From Lysobacteraceae bacterium (GTDB lineage: Bacteria > Pseudomonadota > Gammaproteobacteria > Xanthomonadales > Xanthomonadaceae): DNA of 64,000 nucleotides. Positions 50,115-60,073 of the stretch are shown piece after piece. The DNA lies in NCBI GenBank assembly GCA_026005075.1, contig BPKJ01000002.1, positions 1 to 64,000 on the forward strand. Direction: 5' to 3'. A model generated the notes under the pieces. The model saw only the letters and a list, made by a program, of their open reading frames with translations, had not been told where the DNA came from and ran no database searches. Position 1 is the stretch's first letter. Each line of letters begins with the position of its first letter. The position numbers and the translations under genes are program-made.

Positions 50115-51753
50115 ATGAAACGAGAAAACCTTCTGCGCAGGTGGCCTGCCGGCTCCCGGCTGGCCATGTGGATCGCCGCGGCGTTGGTATCGCCGGCCGC
50201 GCTCGCCGGCCCGCAGGCAGGCGGCGCGCTGTCCGCTGCGGCGGCCGAGCCCGTGCAGGCCTGCGCCTACGACGGGGGCGTACTGTCCTTCGCGCCCGGA
50301 GATCTGGCCTTCGGGGCCGCGCGGAGCGGTGCCGAGGTGGTGGCGCAGATCCTGCGGTATGTGGGGCTGCCCGCCAACTTCGAGGTCGTGGCCTCGCCCA
50401 AGGTGCCGAATGCGGCCGCGGTGATCCTGGTCGGCCCCGACCGTCTGCCGCGACGCGTGATCGCCTACAACGAGAAGTTCATGAGGGAGATCCGCGAGGC
50501 CACCGCGAACAGCGACTGGACGCCGATCAGCATCATGGCGCACGAGATCGGGCATCACCTCTCCGGCCACACCATCCTGCCCGGCGGCAGCCGGCCGCCG
50601 ACGGAGCTGGAGGCGGACCGGTTCAGCGGTTTCGTCCTGTTCAAGATGGGCGCCGGGCTCGACGATGCCACCCGTGCCATCCGCACGCTGGCATCGGAGC
50701 GTGATGGCCCGACGCACCCCGCGCGGTCGCGCCGGGTCAAGGCGATCTCCGAGGGCTGGCGGGACGCCTGCCTGCAGCAGCGCGACGACTGCTCCGACGG
50801 CGTGGCCGCCACCGCGGCCGCGTCGACACCGACCAAGGCCGAGCCCGCGCCGCGGCCCGGCCTGGCCCAGGCATCGCCACGGCCCGACCGTCTTCCCGTC
50901 CCGGACCGGCAGGCCGTGCCCGGCAAGCAGGGCCGCTTCGTCATCGACGAGCTGGGTGTGCTCGACCCGGCCACCCGCGAGGCCTTCGAGCAGCGCATGC
51001 GCGAGCTTGCCGGCAAGCACCAGGTGGAGATCGTCAGCATCCTCGCCAAGGACCTGCATGGGCTCAGTGCCGATGCCTACGCCCTCGCCATGCTGCGCCA
51101 GCTGCGGGTCGGCAAGCTGGACGTCGGCAACGGGGCGGTGCTGGTGGCCGCGCCCGGCAGCGGCAGCGTCGGCGTGGCGTTCGGTCCCGGCGTGCGCCTC
51201 GAGCTGGCCGACTACGTGGATCTCGAGAAGAAGCGCCTCGCCGGCTTCCTCGAGCACGGCATGCCGCGTTGCACGCCGCGCTGCGGGCCGGGGGAGACCG
51301 GCATGTTCCTCGCGGCGGCCGAGCACGTCGCCGAGGACACCGCGAACTGGGACTGGCAGATCCGTTTCCAGAGCCTGCCCGAGCTGCTGGCGAGCCACGC
51401 CAAGGTGCAGCAGGCCCGGCGTGATGGGCAGAAGAGTCCCGCCGCGGGAGGATCCGACCTGGCGCAAGATCGCTCGCGTCGAGGGGACGCTGGTTTCCCG
51501 CGATGCCCGTCAGTCGGGCCTTGGCCGCTGGGTCAACGGCGTTCGCGTCGGCAAGGGCAGCGTGCCGCTGCATGTCAGGACCGACGACGGTCGCGACCTC
51601 GTGGTCTACGCCGATCCCGCGGTGGAGGCCTTGATGCCGGCGCCGATGGAGGTGGGCAGCCGCCACGCCTGGACCGTGCGTACCGCATCCCTGAGCGAGA
51701 ACCCGAGGGACGCACTGGGCTTCGATCTGCTCAGCTTCGACCTGTTGCGCTGA
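50115..51753 (+). CDS. Secreted M48-like metalloprotease fused to a TPM domain, frameshifted
   Basis: About 545 residues. Signal peptide (LAMWIAAALVSPAALAG), protease region with HEIGHH (143-148) and ELEAD (164-168), a Pro/Ala linker, then a TPM domain (FVIDELGVLDPATREAFEQ). Near 51,437-51,445 the frame breaks; dropping one C continues as PPREDPTWRKIARVEGTLVS and ends at 51753 with a conserved C-terminal region. TPM domains occur in photosystem repair proteins and membrane phosphatases. Pairing with an M48 zinc site is unusual. The next genes are the Anbu operon. Confidence 0.75.
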
Positions 51754-51767
51754 CCCGCCTCGCCAGC

Positions 51768-51797
51768 CGGCCCGGCCGTCGCCAAGGCGCCGGGCCG
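51768..51797 (+). terminator. Strong GC hairpin after the protease gene
   Basis: CGGCCCGGC and GCCGGGCCG form a 9-bp stem with a 12-base loop, just after the stop at 51753. A second short stem (CGCGC/GCGCG) follows. No T-run is present. Confidence 0.45.
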
Positions 51798-51931
51798 CGC
51801 TGGTTGGCGCGGTTCCAGGGCCTCGCAGGCGCCTTCCCGCGGCCGCGGCCGGGGGTCGGGGCACGAAGCGGGGCTTGCAACGTGCGCCGGCCTGGTTCAG
51901 GGTGGAGCCGTACCCTGGGGGGGATGTCCGC

Positions 51932-53346
51932 TTGAAGGCAGGTTTCGATGAAATGGGCTGGGGCGGTGAGATCCGCGCGCCGTATGCCCTGGTGGAGGCC
52001 TGGCTGAAGTCGTTGCCGCCGGAGCGCTGGGCGGCCAAGCGGGCCGAGGCGGAGCTGCTTTTCCGCCGCATCGGCATCACCTTTGCCGTGTACACCGAAG
52101 GCGGTGATCCGGAGCGCCTGATCCCCTTCGACCTGATCCCGAGGGTGCTCGCGCAGGCCGAGTGGCAGCATCTGGCGCGGGGGCTCGAGCAGCGTGTGCG
52201 TGCGCTCAATGCCTTCATCCACGACGTCTACCACGAGCAGGAGATCCTGCGTGCGGGCCGCATTCCCGCGGAACTCGTGCTTCACAACAGCGCGTTCCGC
52301 GTCGAGATGATGGGGCAGTCGCAGCCGCACGACGTCTACACGCATGTCGCCGGCATCGACATGGTGCGGACCGGGCCGGACGAGTACTACGTGCTGGAGG
52401 ACAACTGCCGGACACCTTCGGGCGTGTCCTACATGATCGAGAACCGCGAGGTGATGCAGCGCCTGTTTCCGGACGTCTTTCGCAAGGCTCGGGTGGCCCC
52501 GGTCGCCCACTACCCCGACGAGCTTCTGGAGACGCTGCGCTCGGTCGCGCCACCCAACTGCGAGGGCGAGCCGGCGGTCGCGCTGCTCACCCCCGGAATC
52601 TACAACAGCGCCTACTACGAGCATGCCTTCCTCGCCGACGAGATGGGCATCGCGCTGGTCGAGGGGCAGGATCTGATGGTCAAGGACGGGGTGTGCTACA
52701 TGCGCACCACCCGCGGCCTCGAGAGGGTCGACGTGCTGTACCGGAGGATCGATGACGACTACCTCGATCCGCTCGTGTTCCGTCCCGATTCCGCTGCTGG
52801 GGTGTCCCGGGGATCCACTACGCGGCCTGTTCGGGCAACCTGACCATCTGCAATGCGGTCGGTGCCGGCATCGCCGACGACAAGGCGGTGTACATGCACG
52901 TTCCCGAGATGGTGCGGTTCTACCTCGGCGAGGAGCCCATCCTGCAGAACGTCCCCACCTACCACTGCAAGGATCCGCGGCAGCTCAGCCATGTCCTCGC
53001 GCATCTGGACGAGCTGGTGGTCAAGGCCGTGCACGGCTCCGGCGGCTACGGAATGCTGGTCGGGCCGCTGGCCAGCCAGGCCGAGCGCGAGGCCTTCGCG
53101 GACAAGCTCCGCGCACGGCCGCAGGACTACATCGCGCAGCCGACGCTGGCGCTGTCGACCGTGCCGTGCTTCGTCGAGGGCGGACTGGCCCCGCGGCACG
53201 TGGACCTTCGCCCGTTCGTGCTCTGCGGCGACCGGGTGCGGATCGTTCCCGGCGGGCTGACGCGGGTGGCCCTGAAGGAGGGCTCGCTGGTGGTGAACTC
53301 GTCGCAGGGCGGCGGCACCAAGGACACCTGGGTGCTGGAGGCCTGA
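51932..53346 (+). CDS. Circularly permuted ATP-grasp ligase of the Anbu operon, frameshifted
   Basis: About 470 residues over two frames. Family blocks: FDEMGWGGEIRAPY, AEAELLFRRIGITFAVY, DEYYVLEDNCRTPSGVSYM, then, after a break at about 52,789-52,803, GVPGIHYAACSGNLTICN, MVRFYLGEEPILQNVPTY and GGLTRVALKEGSLVVNSSQG. Removing two single bases (a C near 52,791 and a T near 52,802) rebuilds the expected RPDSLLGVPGI join. No ATG fits the family start; TTG 51932 is proposed, GTG 51902 and ATG 51953 are alternatives. It is predicted to form peptide bonds. Confidence 0.8.
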
Positions 53347-53351
53347 CCGTC

Positions 53352-54291
53352 ATGCTCGCGCGCTTCGCGTCCCAGCTCTACTGGCTCTCGCGCTACATGG
53401 AGCGCGCCGACTACGTGGCGCGGCTGCTGCAGGTGGCCGGGCAGATGTCGGCCCTGCGCCCCAGTCCGGGTGACGAGCGCAGCGAGTGGGCCTCGGCCAT
53501 CGTGGCCTCCGGCTGCCGGGAGGACTTCTTCGCATCCCGCGAGGCGAACGAGGCGGCGGTGATCGATTACCTCGCCTTCGACCCGGCCAATCCGTCCTCG
53601 ATCGTCTCCTGCATCGAGACCGCGCGGCGCAACGCGCGTGCGGTGCGCGCCGCGCTGACCTCCGAGATGTGGGAGGCGATCAACGGCACATGGCTGGAAC
53701 TGCGTCAGTTCCGGCGCGGTGGCGAGGCCGACGAGACGCTCGCCTTCCTCGACTGGGCCAAGGCCCGGGTCGGTCTCTTCCAGGGCGTCTACGCCAACAC
53801 CATGCTGCGTCGGGACGGATTCCACTTCGCCCGGCTGGGCCAGTTCGTCGAGCGCGCCGACAACATCGCCAGGCTGCTCGACGTCAAGTACCACGTCGAG
53901 CTGCCGCGGGTCGAGGACGTCGGCGGCGTCGCTCGACTACTACCAGTGGCTGGCCATCCTCCGGGTGGTGGCGGCGCGGCGTGCGTACCGGGCCCTGTTC
54001 CACGGGCGGGTGGAACCGCGTCAGGTCGCCGAGCTGCTGATCCTGCGGCCGGAGTTTCCGCGCTCGCTGCGCTTCTGCTATCAGCGGATCACCGACCATC
54101 TCGACCAGATCGAGGGTTCCGATCCGGTGCGCGCGGCTGCCCCGCGCCGCATCGCCCATCTCATGGACGTGCAGCTGCGCTATGCCCGGATCGACGAGAT
54201 CATGCGCCAGGGATTGCACGAGTACCTGACCGACGTGGTCGAGCGCACGGCCGAGCTTGGCGAGCGCATTGCCAGCGCCTACCTGTTCTGA
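53352..54291 (+). CDS. Alpha-E domain protein of the Anbu operon, frameshifted
   Basis: About 313 residues. All-helical alpha-E family (DUF403): start MLARFASQLYWLSRYMERAD, LGQFVERADNIARLLDVKYH, then a break within GGCGGCGTCG at 53,921-53,930. Dropping one G restores SLDYYQWLAILRVVAARRAY and the normal end at 54291. It always accompanies the ATP-grasp ligase in this gene set and may be its partner. The next gene follows after one base. Confidence 0.82.
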
Positions 54292-54292
54292 C

Positions 54293-55114
54293 ATGCGGCT
54301 CGTGATCCGCCACACCACCTGCTACCGCTATGCGGACCCGGCGCGAAGGGTCGTGCAGGCGCTGCGCCTGTGGCCGGCTCCGGCGGACCCGCAGAAGGTC
54401 GGTCGTTGGCAGGTGCGGGCGGGAGGCAAGTGGCTGCGGCCGAGCTGCACCGACGGCTTCGGCAATCCGGTGGCGGTGATCGGCCTCGACGGTCCGGTCG
54501 GGGAGATCGCCATCGAGGTGTCCGCAGAGGTCGAGACCGCCGATCGGCACGGCATCGTCACCGGCACGCTGGAGCGGCTGCCGCCCGTGTACTTTCTCGT
54601 CGAATCGCCACTGACCCTGCGGGGAGACGGTGTGCGGTCCCTGGTGGCCACGCTGCCGGATCGGCGCGGCGTCGAGGAGGCGCACACGCTGATGGACAAG
54701 GTGCGCGAGCGGATCGCGTTTCAGCCTGAGGAAACCCATCCGGAAACCACGGCCGAGGAGGCGCTGGCGCTCGGCCGCGGCGTCTGTCAGGACCATGCTC
54801 ACGCGATGATCGCGTGCGCGCGCAGTTGGGGGGTACCGGCGCGCTACGTGTCCGGCTACCTCTGGGTCGAGGGCGAGCCGGTTTCCCCCGCAAGCCATGC
54901 GTGGTGCGAGCTGTACCTCGAAGGTCTGGGCTGGGTGGGTTTCGATCCGGCCAACGGCGTCTGCCCGACCGAGGCCTACGTCCGCGTCGCGGCAGGACGG
55001 GACGCCCGCGACGCGGCGCCGGTCCGCGGGATGCGCCAGGGGGGCGCCGAGGAGGCCCTCGGCGTGAGCGTCCAGGTTATCGCGCGGGCGCCGCAGGCCG
55101 GGATGGAGCAGTAG
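54293..55114 (+). CDS. Transglutaminase-like cysteine protease of the Anbu operon
   Basis: 273 residues with an N-terminal beta domain (MRLVIRHTTCYRYADPARRV) and a transglutaminase core. The catalytic triad is Cys in LGRGVCQDHAH, His in SPASHAWCELYL and Asp in GFDPANG. Members of this family are likely peptidases or amidases acting on the product of the ATP-grasp ligase (inference). The frame is intact. ATG 54293 is one base after the alpha-E stop. Confidence 0.9.
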   Translation: MRLVIRHTTCYRYADPARRVVQALRLWPAPADPQKVGRWQVRAGGKWLRPSCTDGFGNPVAVIGLDGPVGEIAIEVSAEVETADRHGIVTGTLERLPPVYFLVESPLTLRGDGVRSLVATLPDRRGVEEAHTLMDKVRERIAFQPEETHPETTAEEALALGRGVCQDHAHAMIACARSWGVPARYVSGYLWVEGEPVSPASHAWCELYLEGLGWVGFDPANGVCPTEAYVRVAAGRDARDAAPVRGMRQGGAEEALGVSVQVIARAPQAGMEQ

Positions 55115-55174
55115 CGGCTGGTCGTGCGGGAAGGCGGCGGGTAAGCTGCACGCCCCGTTCCGCAGGAGGAAGCG

Positions 55175-55933
55175 ATGACCTATTGCGTCGGGCTGTTCCT
55201 GGACGAGGGCATGGTCCTGCTCTCCGACACGCGCACCAACGCGGGGGTCGACAACATCTCGACCTTCGCCAAGCAGCACCTCTTCCAGCGCGAGGGCGAC
55301 CGCGCCATCGTGGCGATGACGGCGGGCAACCTGGCCGTCTCGCAGGCCGTGATCAACCTCATCCAGGAGGGTGTCCTGCATCCGGATACCGGTCAGGTCG
55401 AGACCATCTTCAGCGTGCACTCCATGTTCGCGGCCGCGGCGCTGACCGGGGCGGCGGTACGGCAGGTCTATCGAACCTACGGCCCGACCATGCAGGAGCA
55501 GGGCGTGCCGTTCGACGTCTCGATACTCCTCGGCGGACAGCTGGCCGGGCGGACGATGCGGCTGTTCCAGGTCTATGCCGCGGGCAACTTCATCAACGCC
55601 ACCCCGGACACCCCCTTCCTGCAGGTGGGCGAGCACAAGTACGGCAAGCCGATCCTCGATCGGGCGGTGACCCCCGAAACCCCGTTGTCGGACGGGGTGA
55701 AGCTGGCGCTGATCTCGATGGACTCGACCCTGCGTTCCAACCTCACGGTCGGTCTGCCGCTCGACCTGACCGTGTACCGCAAGGACAGCCTCGAGCTCGC
55801 CACCTGGCGCATCACCGAGGACGATGCCTACTTCCGGGAGCTGCGCTGCGGCTGGTCGGATGCGCTCCGCGCAGCGTACAAGGCGATGCCGTCGCCGCCC
55901 TACCTGCCATGGCGGTCCACCGAGGGCCCTTAG
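55175..55933 (+). CDS. Anbu proteasome-like peptidase
   Basis: 252-residue homologue of proteasome beta subunits. It starts MTYCVGLFLDEGMVLLSDTR: Thr2 becomes the N-terminal nucleophile after Met removal, and SDTRTNAGVD supplies the aspartate of the active site. A lysine is seen in the segment AKQHLFQ. Anbu forms open helical or ring oligomers and co-occurs with the three upstream genes. Substrates are unknown. AGGAGGAAGCG precedes the ATG. The frame is intact. Confidence 0.92.
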   Translation: MTYCVGLFLDEGMVLLSDTRTNAGVDNISTFAKQHLFQREGDRAIVAMTAGNLAVSQAVINLIQEGVLHPDTGQVETIFSVHSMFAAAALTGAAVRQVYRTYGPTMQEQGVPFDVSILLGGQLAGRTMRLFQVYAAGNFINATPDTPFLQVGEHKYGKPILDRAVTPETPLSDGVKLALISMDSTLRSNLTVGLPLDLTVYRKDSLELATWRITEDDAYFRELRCGWSDALRAAYKAMPSPPYLPWRSTEGP

Positions 55934-55985
55934 CAGGCCAGCCTGGCGCTGGCATACTCGCGGGCCGGCCCCGTTGACCGACGCC

Positions 55986-57458
55986 ATGGACGCCCAGCAG
56001 TTCGCTGCCCTTGCCGCCGCCGGCTACAACCGCATTCCGGTGGTGCGCGAGGTGCTCTCCGATCTCGACACCCCGCTGTCGGTCTACCTCAAGCTGGCCG
56101 ACGGCCCCAACACCTACCTGTTCGAGTCGGTCGAGGGTGGCGAGACCTGGGGGCGGCATTCGATCATCGGTCTGCCCTGCCGGCGCACGCTTGCGGTCCG
56201 CGGCCATGTCCTCGAGGTGGCCGAGTACGGTGAGGTGGTGGAACGACGCGAGGTCGCCGACCCGCTGGCCGAGGTCGAGCGCTGGCGGCAGGGGTTCCGG
56301 GTGCCCCGCCTCGAAGGCTTGCCCGCCTTCACCGGCGGGCTGGTCGGCTGGTTCGGCTTCGAGTGCATCGGCTACATCGAGCCGCGGCTTGCCGGCGGTG
56401 ACAAGCCGGACCAGCTGGGCACCCCCGACATCCTGCTCATGCTCAGCGAGGAAGTCGCGGTGTTCGACAACCTCAAGGGGCGGCTCTACCTGATCGTCCA
56501 CGCCGACCCCGCCGAGCCGCAGGCCCTGGTCAAGGCGCAGCGCCGTCTCGACGCGCTGGTGCATCGCCTCCGCCACGCCGGGGCGAGCTACCCGGACGTG
56601 CTCGATCCGGCCTTGCTGGACGAGGCGGACTTCGTCTCAGGGTTCACCCGGGAGGGCTTCATCGCCGCGGTCGAGCGCTGCAAGGAATACATCCGTGCCG
56701 GGGACATCTTCCAGGTCGTGCTCAGCCAGCGCCTGACCGTGCCCTTCAGGGCGCGGCCGGTCGACGTCTACCGTGCGCTCAGGGCGATGAACCCCTCGCC
56801 CTACATGTACTTCCTCGACCTGGGCGCGACCCAGGTCGTGGGCAGTTCGCCGGAGATCCTGGTCCGGCTCAAGGACGGCGAGGTGACCGTGCGGCCGATT
56901 GCCGGCACCCGGCCGCGCGGGGCGACGGCGGAGGAGGATGCGCGGCTCGAGGCGGAACTGCTGGCCGACCCCAAGGAACGTGCCGAGCACCTGATGCTGA
57001 TCGACCTCGGCCGCAACGACGTGGGGCGGGTCGCCGAGCCCGGTAGCGTCAAGGTCGGCGAGCAGTTCGTGATAGAGCGCTACAGCCACGTGATGCACAT
57101 CGTCAGCGAGGTGACCGGCCGCCTGCGCCCGGAACTCTCCTTTGCCGACGTCCTGCGTGCGGCCTTTCCCGCAGGCACGGTCAGCGGCGCGCCCAAGATC
57201 CGCGCCCTCGAACTGATCCGCGAGCTGGAACCGGTCCGGCGCAACATCTACTCCGGTGCCATCGGCTACATCGGCTGGCATGGCGACGCGGACACCGCGA
57301 TCGCGATCCGCACCGCCGTCATCCAGGACGGCCGCCTGCACGTCCAGGCCGGCGCCGGCATCGTGCACGACTCCGACCCGCAGGCGGAGTGGGAGGAAAC
57401 GATGAACAAGGGGCGTGCCCTGTTCCGCGCCGTGGCCCAGGCCGCCGGCGGGCTGTAG
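55986..57458 (+). CDS. trpE: Anthranilate synthase component I
   Basis: 490-residue chorismate-using enzyme. The tryptophan feedback pocket motif is in LESVEGGE-like FLFESVEGGETWGRHSI (written in part). The catalytic core carries GDIFQVVLSQR, PSPYMYFLDL, IAGTRPRGAT, DLGRNDVGRV, FPAGTVSGAPKIRA and GAGIVHDSDP. trpG is not adjacent; the next gene is a cytidine deaminase. No leader peptide was recognised in the 52 bases upstream. TTG 55974 would add four residues. Confidence 0.95.
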   Translation: MDAQQFAALAAAGYNRIPVVREVLSDLDTPLSVYLKLADGPNTYLFESVEGGETWGRHSIIGLPCRRTLAVRGHVLEVAEYGEVVERREVADPLAEVERWRQGFRVPRLEGLPAFTGGLVGWFGFECIGYIEPRLAGGDKPDQLGTPDILLMLSEEVAVFDNLKGRLYLIVHADPAEPQALVKAQRRLDALVHRLRHAGASYPDVLDPALLDEADFVSGFTREGFIAAVERCKEYIRAGDIFQVVLSQRLTVPFRARPVDVYRALRAMNPSPYMYFLDLGATQVVGSSPEILVRLKDGEVTVRPIAGTRPRGATAEEDARLEAELLADPKERAEHLMLIDLGRNDVGRVAEPGSVKVGEQFVIERYSHVMHIVSEVTGRLRPELSFADVLRAAFPAGTVSGAPKIRALELIRELEPVRRNIYSGAIGYIGWHGDADTAIAIRTAVIQDGRLHVQAGAGIVHDSDPQAEWEETMNKGRALFRAVAQAAGGL

Positions 57459-57604
57459 CGGGGGATCCGCGGGCGGTGCGGGGCAGGCGGATGCCGCAAG
57501 CCACGCAGTCCGCAGGCGCATCGATGAACCAGGATTTCGCGGCGGGCATCTGCGGTGCTAGCCTGCCGCCACGATGGCAGCGGATCGTTCCAAGGTGGGT
57601 GGCC

Positions 57605-58042
57605 ATGGGTGATCGCAAGGGCGCGCTTTGGCGTCTCGCGCAAGAGGCGCTGCACAGGGCGCATGCCCCCTATTCGGGATTGCGGGTCGGGGCAGCCATG
57701 CGCGCCGCCAGCGGGGCCCTGTACAGCGGCTGCAATGTCGAAAGCGCGGCCTTCCCGATCGGGGGGTGTGCCGAACACCATGCGATCGCGGCCGGCGTGC
57801 GGGCCGAGGGGCCTGGCTTCCGGATCGCTGAAGTGGCGATCGCTGCCAGGGACGGATCGGGCGCCGCGGTGGCCATCTCGCCGTGTGGGGCCTGCAGGCA
57901 GCTGATCATCGAGTTCGGCGCCGGGGCCGTGGTGCACTTCCTGGGCGCCGATGGCAAGGTCGCCGGTCATGCCATCGCGGACCTGCTGCCGGCGGCCTTC
58001 GCGCTCGACGCGCCCCATGCCCCGGACGATGCGGACGGCTAA
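57605..58042 (+). CDS. cdd: Cytidine deaminase
   Basis: 145-residue zinc enzyme of the short tetrameric type. The proton shuttle and zinc ligands are in GGCAEHHAI (Cys, Glu) and SPCGACRQ (two Cys), with GCNVESAAF binding substrate. ATG 57605 has AAGGTGG about eight bases upstream; a longer in-frame start at 57389 would run inside trpE. It converges with deoD and matches the salvage role of the deo operon. Confidence 0.9.
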   Translation: MGDRKGALWRLAQEALHRAHAPYSGLRVGAAMRAASGALYSGCNVESAAFPIGGCAEHHAIAAGVRAEGPGFRIAEVAIAARDGSGAAVAISPCGACRQLIIEFGAGAVVHFLGADGKVAGHAIADLLPAAFALDAPHAPDDADG

Positions 58043-58127
58043 GGCGCGGGCGCCTCGGCGGGTCGTGCTCGCAGGGGGGGTTGGGTTCACCGGCGGCCGG
58101 ACCGCCCGCGGTTCGGCGAGGACAGGC

Positions 58128-58853
58128 TCATCGAGCGCGCCTGGCCTGGTCAAAGAGCGCATCGAGGATGCTCGCGGCCAGTGTGTCGCTGCCACGCTGG
58201 CGCTCCTCGGAGGACATGCGCTCGTTCCTGCGCAGGTGGTCGGAGACCACCAGCACGGCCAGCGCCTCGACGCGGTGTTCCGCGGCAAGACCGTACAGCC
58301 CGGCAGCCTCCATTTCCACCGCGAGGATGTTCATGCTGGCGAGGTGTTCGAGCAGGTTCGGGCGCGGGTCGTAGAACAGGTCGGCCGAGAACACGTTGCC
58401 GACGTGGATCGGCGTCCCGGAACGCATCAGCGCGGTGGCAACGGGATGGAGCAGGCTCCAGCTGGCGGTGGCGGCGAGGTCCATGCCGGCAAAGCGCGTC
58501 CGATTCACGCCCGAGTCGGTGCTGGCGCCCAGGGCGACCACCACGTCACCGAGGTCCAGGTCGCCGTGCACGGCTCCGCAGGTTCCAAGCCGGATCAGCC
58601 GGCGCACGCCGAAGTGGCGCACCAGCTCGGTGGCGTAGATCGAGCAGGACGGTATGCCCATTCCGGTGCCCATCACCGAGACCGGATGGCCCCTCCAACG
58701 GCCCGTGAAGCCGAACATGTTGCGCACCGCGTTGACGCGCTCCGCGCCTTCGAGGAGCCGGGTGGCGATGTGCTCCGCGCGCAGCGGGTCTCCGGGAAGA
58801 AGGACGGTCGGGGCGAAGGCCCCGGGACGGGATTCGATGTGGGGCGTGCTCAT
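58128..58853 (-). CDS. deoD: Purine nucleoside phosphorylase, DeoD type
   Basis: 241-residue hexameric phosphorolysis enzyme for purine nucleosides. Motifs: VLLPGDPLRAEHIA, GTGMGIPSCSIY, LIRLGTCGAVH and VEMEAAGLYGLAAEH, then VVSDH. Last gene of the deo operon; its ATG overlaps the deoB stop (ATGA). Confidence 0.95.
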   Translation of the reverse strand: MSTPHIESRPGAFAPTVLLPGDPLRAEHIATRLLEGAERVNAVRNMFGFTGRWRGHPVSVMGTGMGIPSCSIYATELVRHFGVRRLIRLGTCGAVHGDLDLGDVVVALGASTDSGVNRTRFAGMDLAATASWSLLHPVATALMRSGTPIHVGNVFSADLFYDPRPNLLEHLASMNILAVEMEAAGLYGLAAEHRVEALAVLVVSDHLRRNERMSSEERQRGSDTLAASILDALFDQARRAR

Positions 58854-60073
58854 GCGAGGTCCTGCAGGGCCTTGCCGTGATCGAGCGGAGGCAGTCCGAA
58901 GTGCTTCGCGAGGGTCTGACCGATGTCCGCGAACGAGTCGCGGATGCCGCGCGAACCGGTACCCATGGCGGGACCGCGGACGAGGATCGGGATGTGCTCG
59001 CGGGTGTGATCACTGCCAGGCCAGGTTGGGTCGTTGCCGTGGTCGGCAGCGAGAATCAGGAGATCGTCGGCGCGAAGCAGGTCGAACAGCTCGGGGAGGC
59101 GACGGTCGAAGTGCTCGAGCGCGCGCGCGTAGCCGGCGACGTCACGGCGGTGCCCGTATTCGGCGTCGAAATCGACGAAGTTGGCGAAGATCAGACCATC
59201 GCCCCGAGCCCTCCTCAGGGCTGCCAGACTGGCGTCGTACAGGCCATCGATGCCGTGTGCCGCGATGGCCTCGCTGATCCCGCGATGGGCGAAGATGTCG
59301 GCGATCTTGCCGATGCCCGTGACCGTGATGCCGGCCTCGTGCAAGCGGTCGAGAAGGGTCGGTCCTGGCGGTGGCATCGAAAAGTCGCGCCGATGGTGCG
59401 TGCGACGGTAGCCGTTCGTCGCGTCGCCCGTGAACGGGCGCGCGATGACCCGGCCGATCCGCCAGCGGTCGCAGAGCTCGCGCGCGTGCTCGCACAGGGC
59501 ATACAGGCGCTGCAGCCCGAATGCCTGCTCGTGGCAGGCGATCTGCAGCACCGAATCGGCCGACGTGTAGATGATCGGCTTGCCGCTCGCGACGTGCTCG
59601 CTGCCAAGCTCGGCGATGATCTGGGTGCCGGAGGCGTGACGGTTGCCAAGCCAGCCAGGCACGCCGGAGCGATCGGCGAGGGTGGCGAGGAGTTCGTGCG
59701 GAATGCTCTCGGGCTCGTTGCGGAAATAGCCCCATTCCACGAGCACCGGCAGGCCCATCATCTCCCAGTGCCCGGACGTGGTGTCCTTGCCGGTCGAGCG
59801 CTCGCGCCCGGCGGCGTAGGCGGCGATGAGATCCGGGTTGGGCGACAGGCCTGCCGGAACGGAGCCGGTTGCCAGCCATGCCGCCCGCGCGATGCCCATC
59901 CGTTCCAGCCAGGGAATCCGCAGTGGGCCGGAGCGCCCCGCATCCGCAAGGCCGCGCGCGCACTGCGCCGCGATGTGGCCAAGGGTGTCGGCCCCGGCAT
60001 CGCCGAAGTCCCCGGCATCCGGAAGGGCGCCAATCCCCAGCGAGTCAAGAATCCACAGCACGGCACGCGGCAT
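58850..60073 (-). CDS. deoB: Phosphopentomutase
   Basis: 407-residue alkaline-phosphatase-fold enzyme converting (deoxy)ribose-1-P to the 5-phosphate. Motifs: LWILDSLGIGALPDA (first metal ligand), GKDTTSGHWEMMGLP with the phosphorylated Thr, DFDAEYGHRRDVAGYA and LAADHGNDPTWPGSDHTREH. It overlaps deoA by 29 bases and deoD by four, so the operon is tightly coupled. Confidence 0.96.
   Translation of the reverse strand: MPRAVLWILDSLGIGALPDAGDFGDAGADTLGHIAAQCARGLADAGRSGPLRIPWLERMGIARAAWLATGSVPAGLSPNPDLIAAYAAGRERSTGKDTTSGHWEMMGLPVLVEWGYFRNEPESIPHELLATLADRSGVPGWLGNRHASGTQIIAELGSEHVASGKPIIYTSADSVLQIACHEQAFGLQRLYALCEHARELCDRWRIGRVIARPFTGDATNGYRRTHHRRDFSMPPPGPTLLDRLHEAGITVTGIGKIADIFAHRGISEAIAAHGIDGLYDASLAALRRARGDGLIFANFVDFDAEYGHRRDVAGYARALEHFDRRLPELFDLLRADDLLILAADHGNDPTWPGSDHTREHIPILVRGPAMGTGSRGIRDSFADIGQTLAKHFGLPPLDHGKALQDLA

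Noticed and set aside
58043-58127. Terminator between cdd and deoD
   Set aside because: GGCGCGGGCGCC can fold, but the stem is short and no T-run follows on either strand; not strong enough to list.
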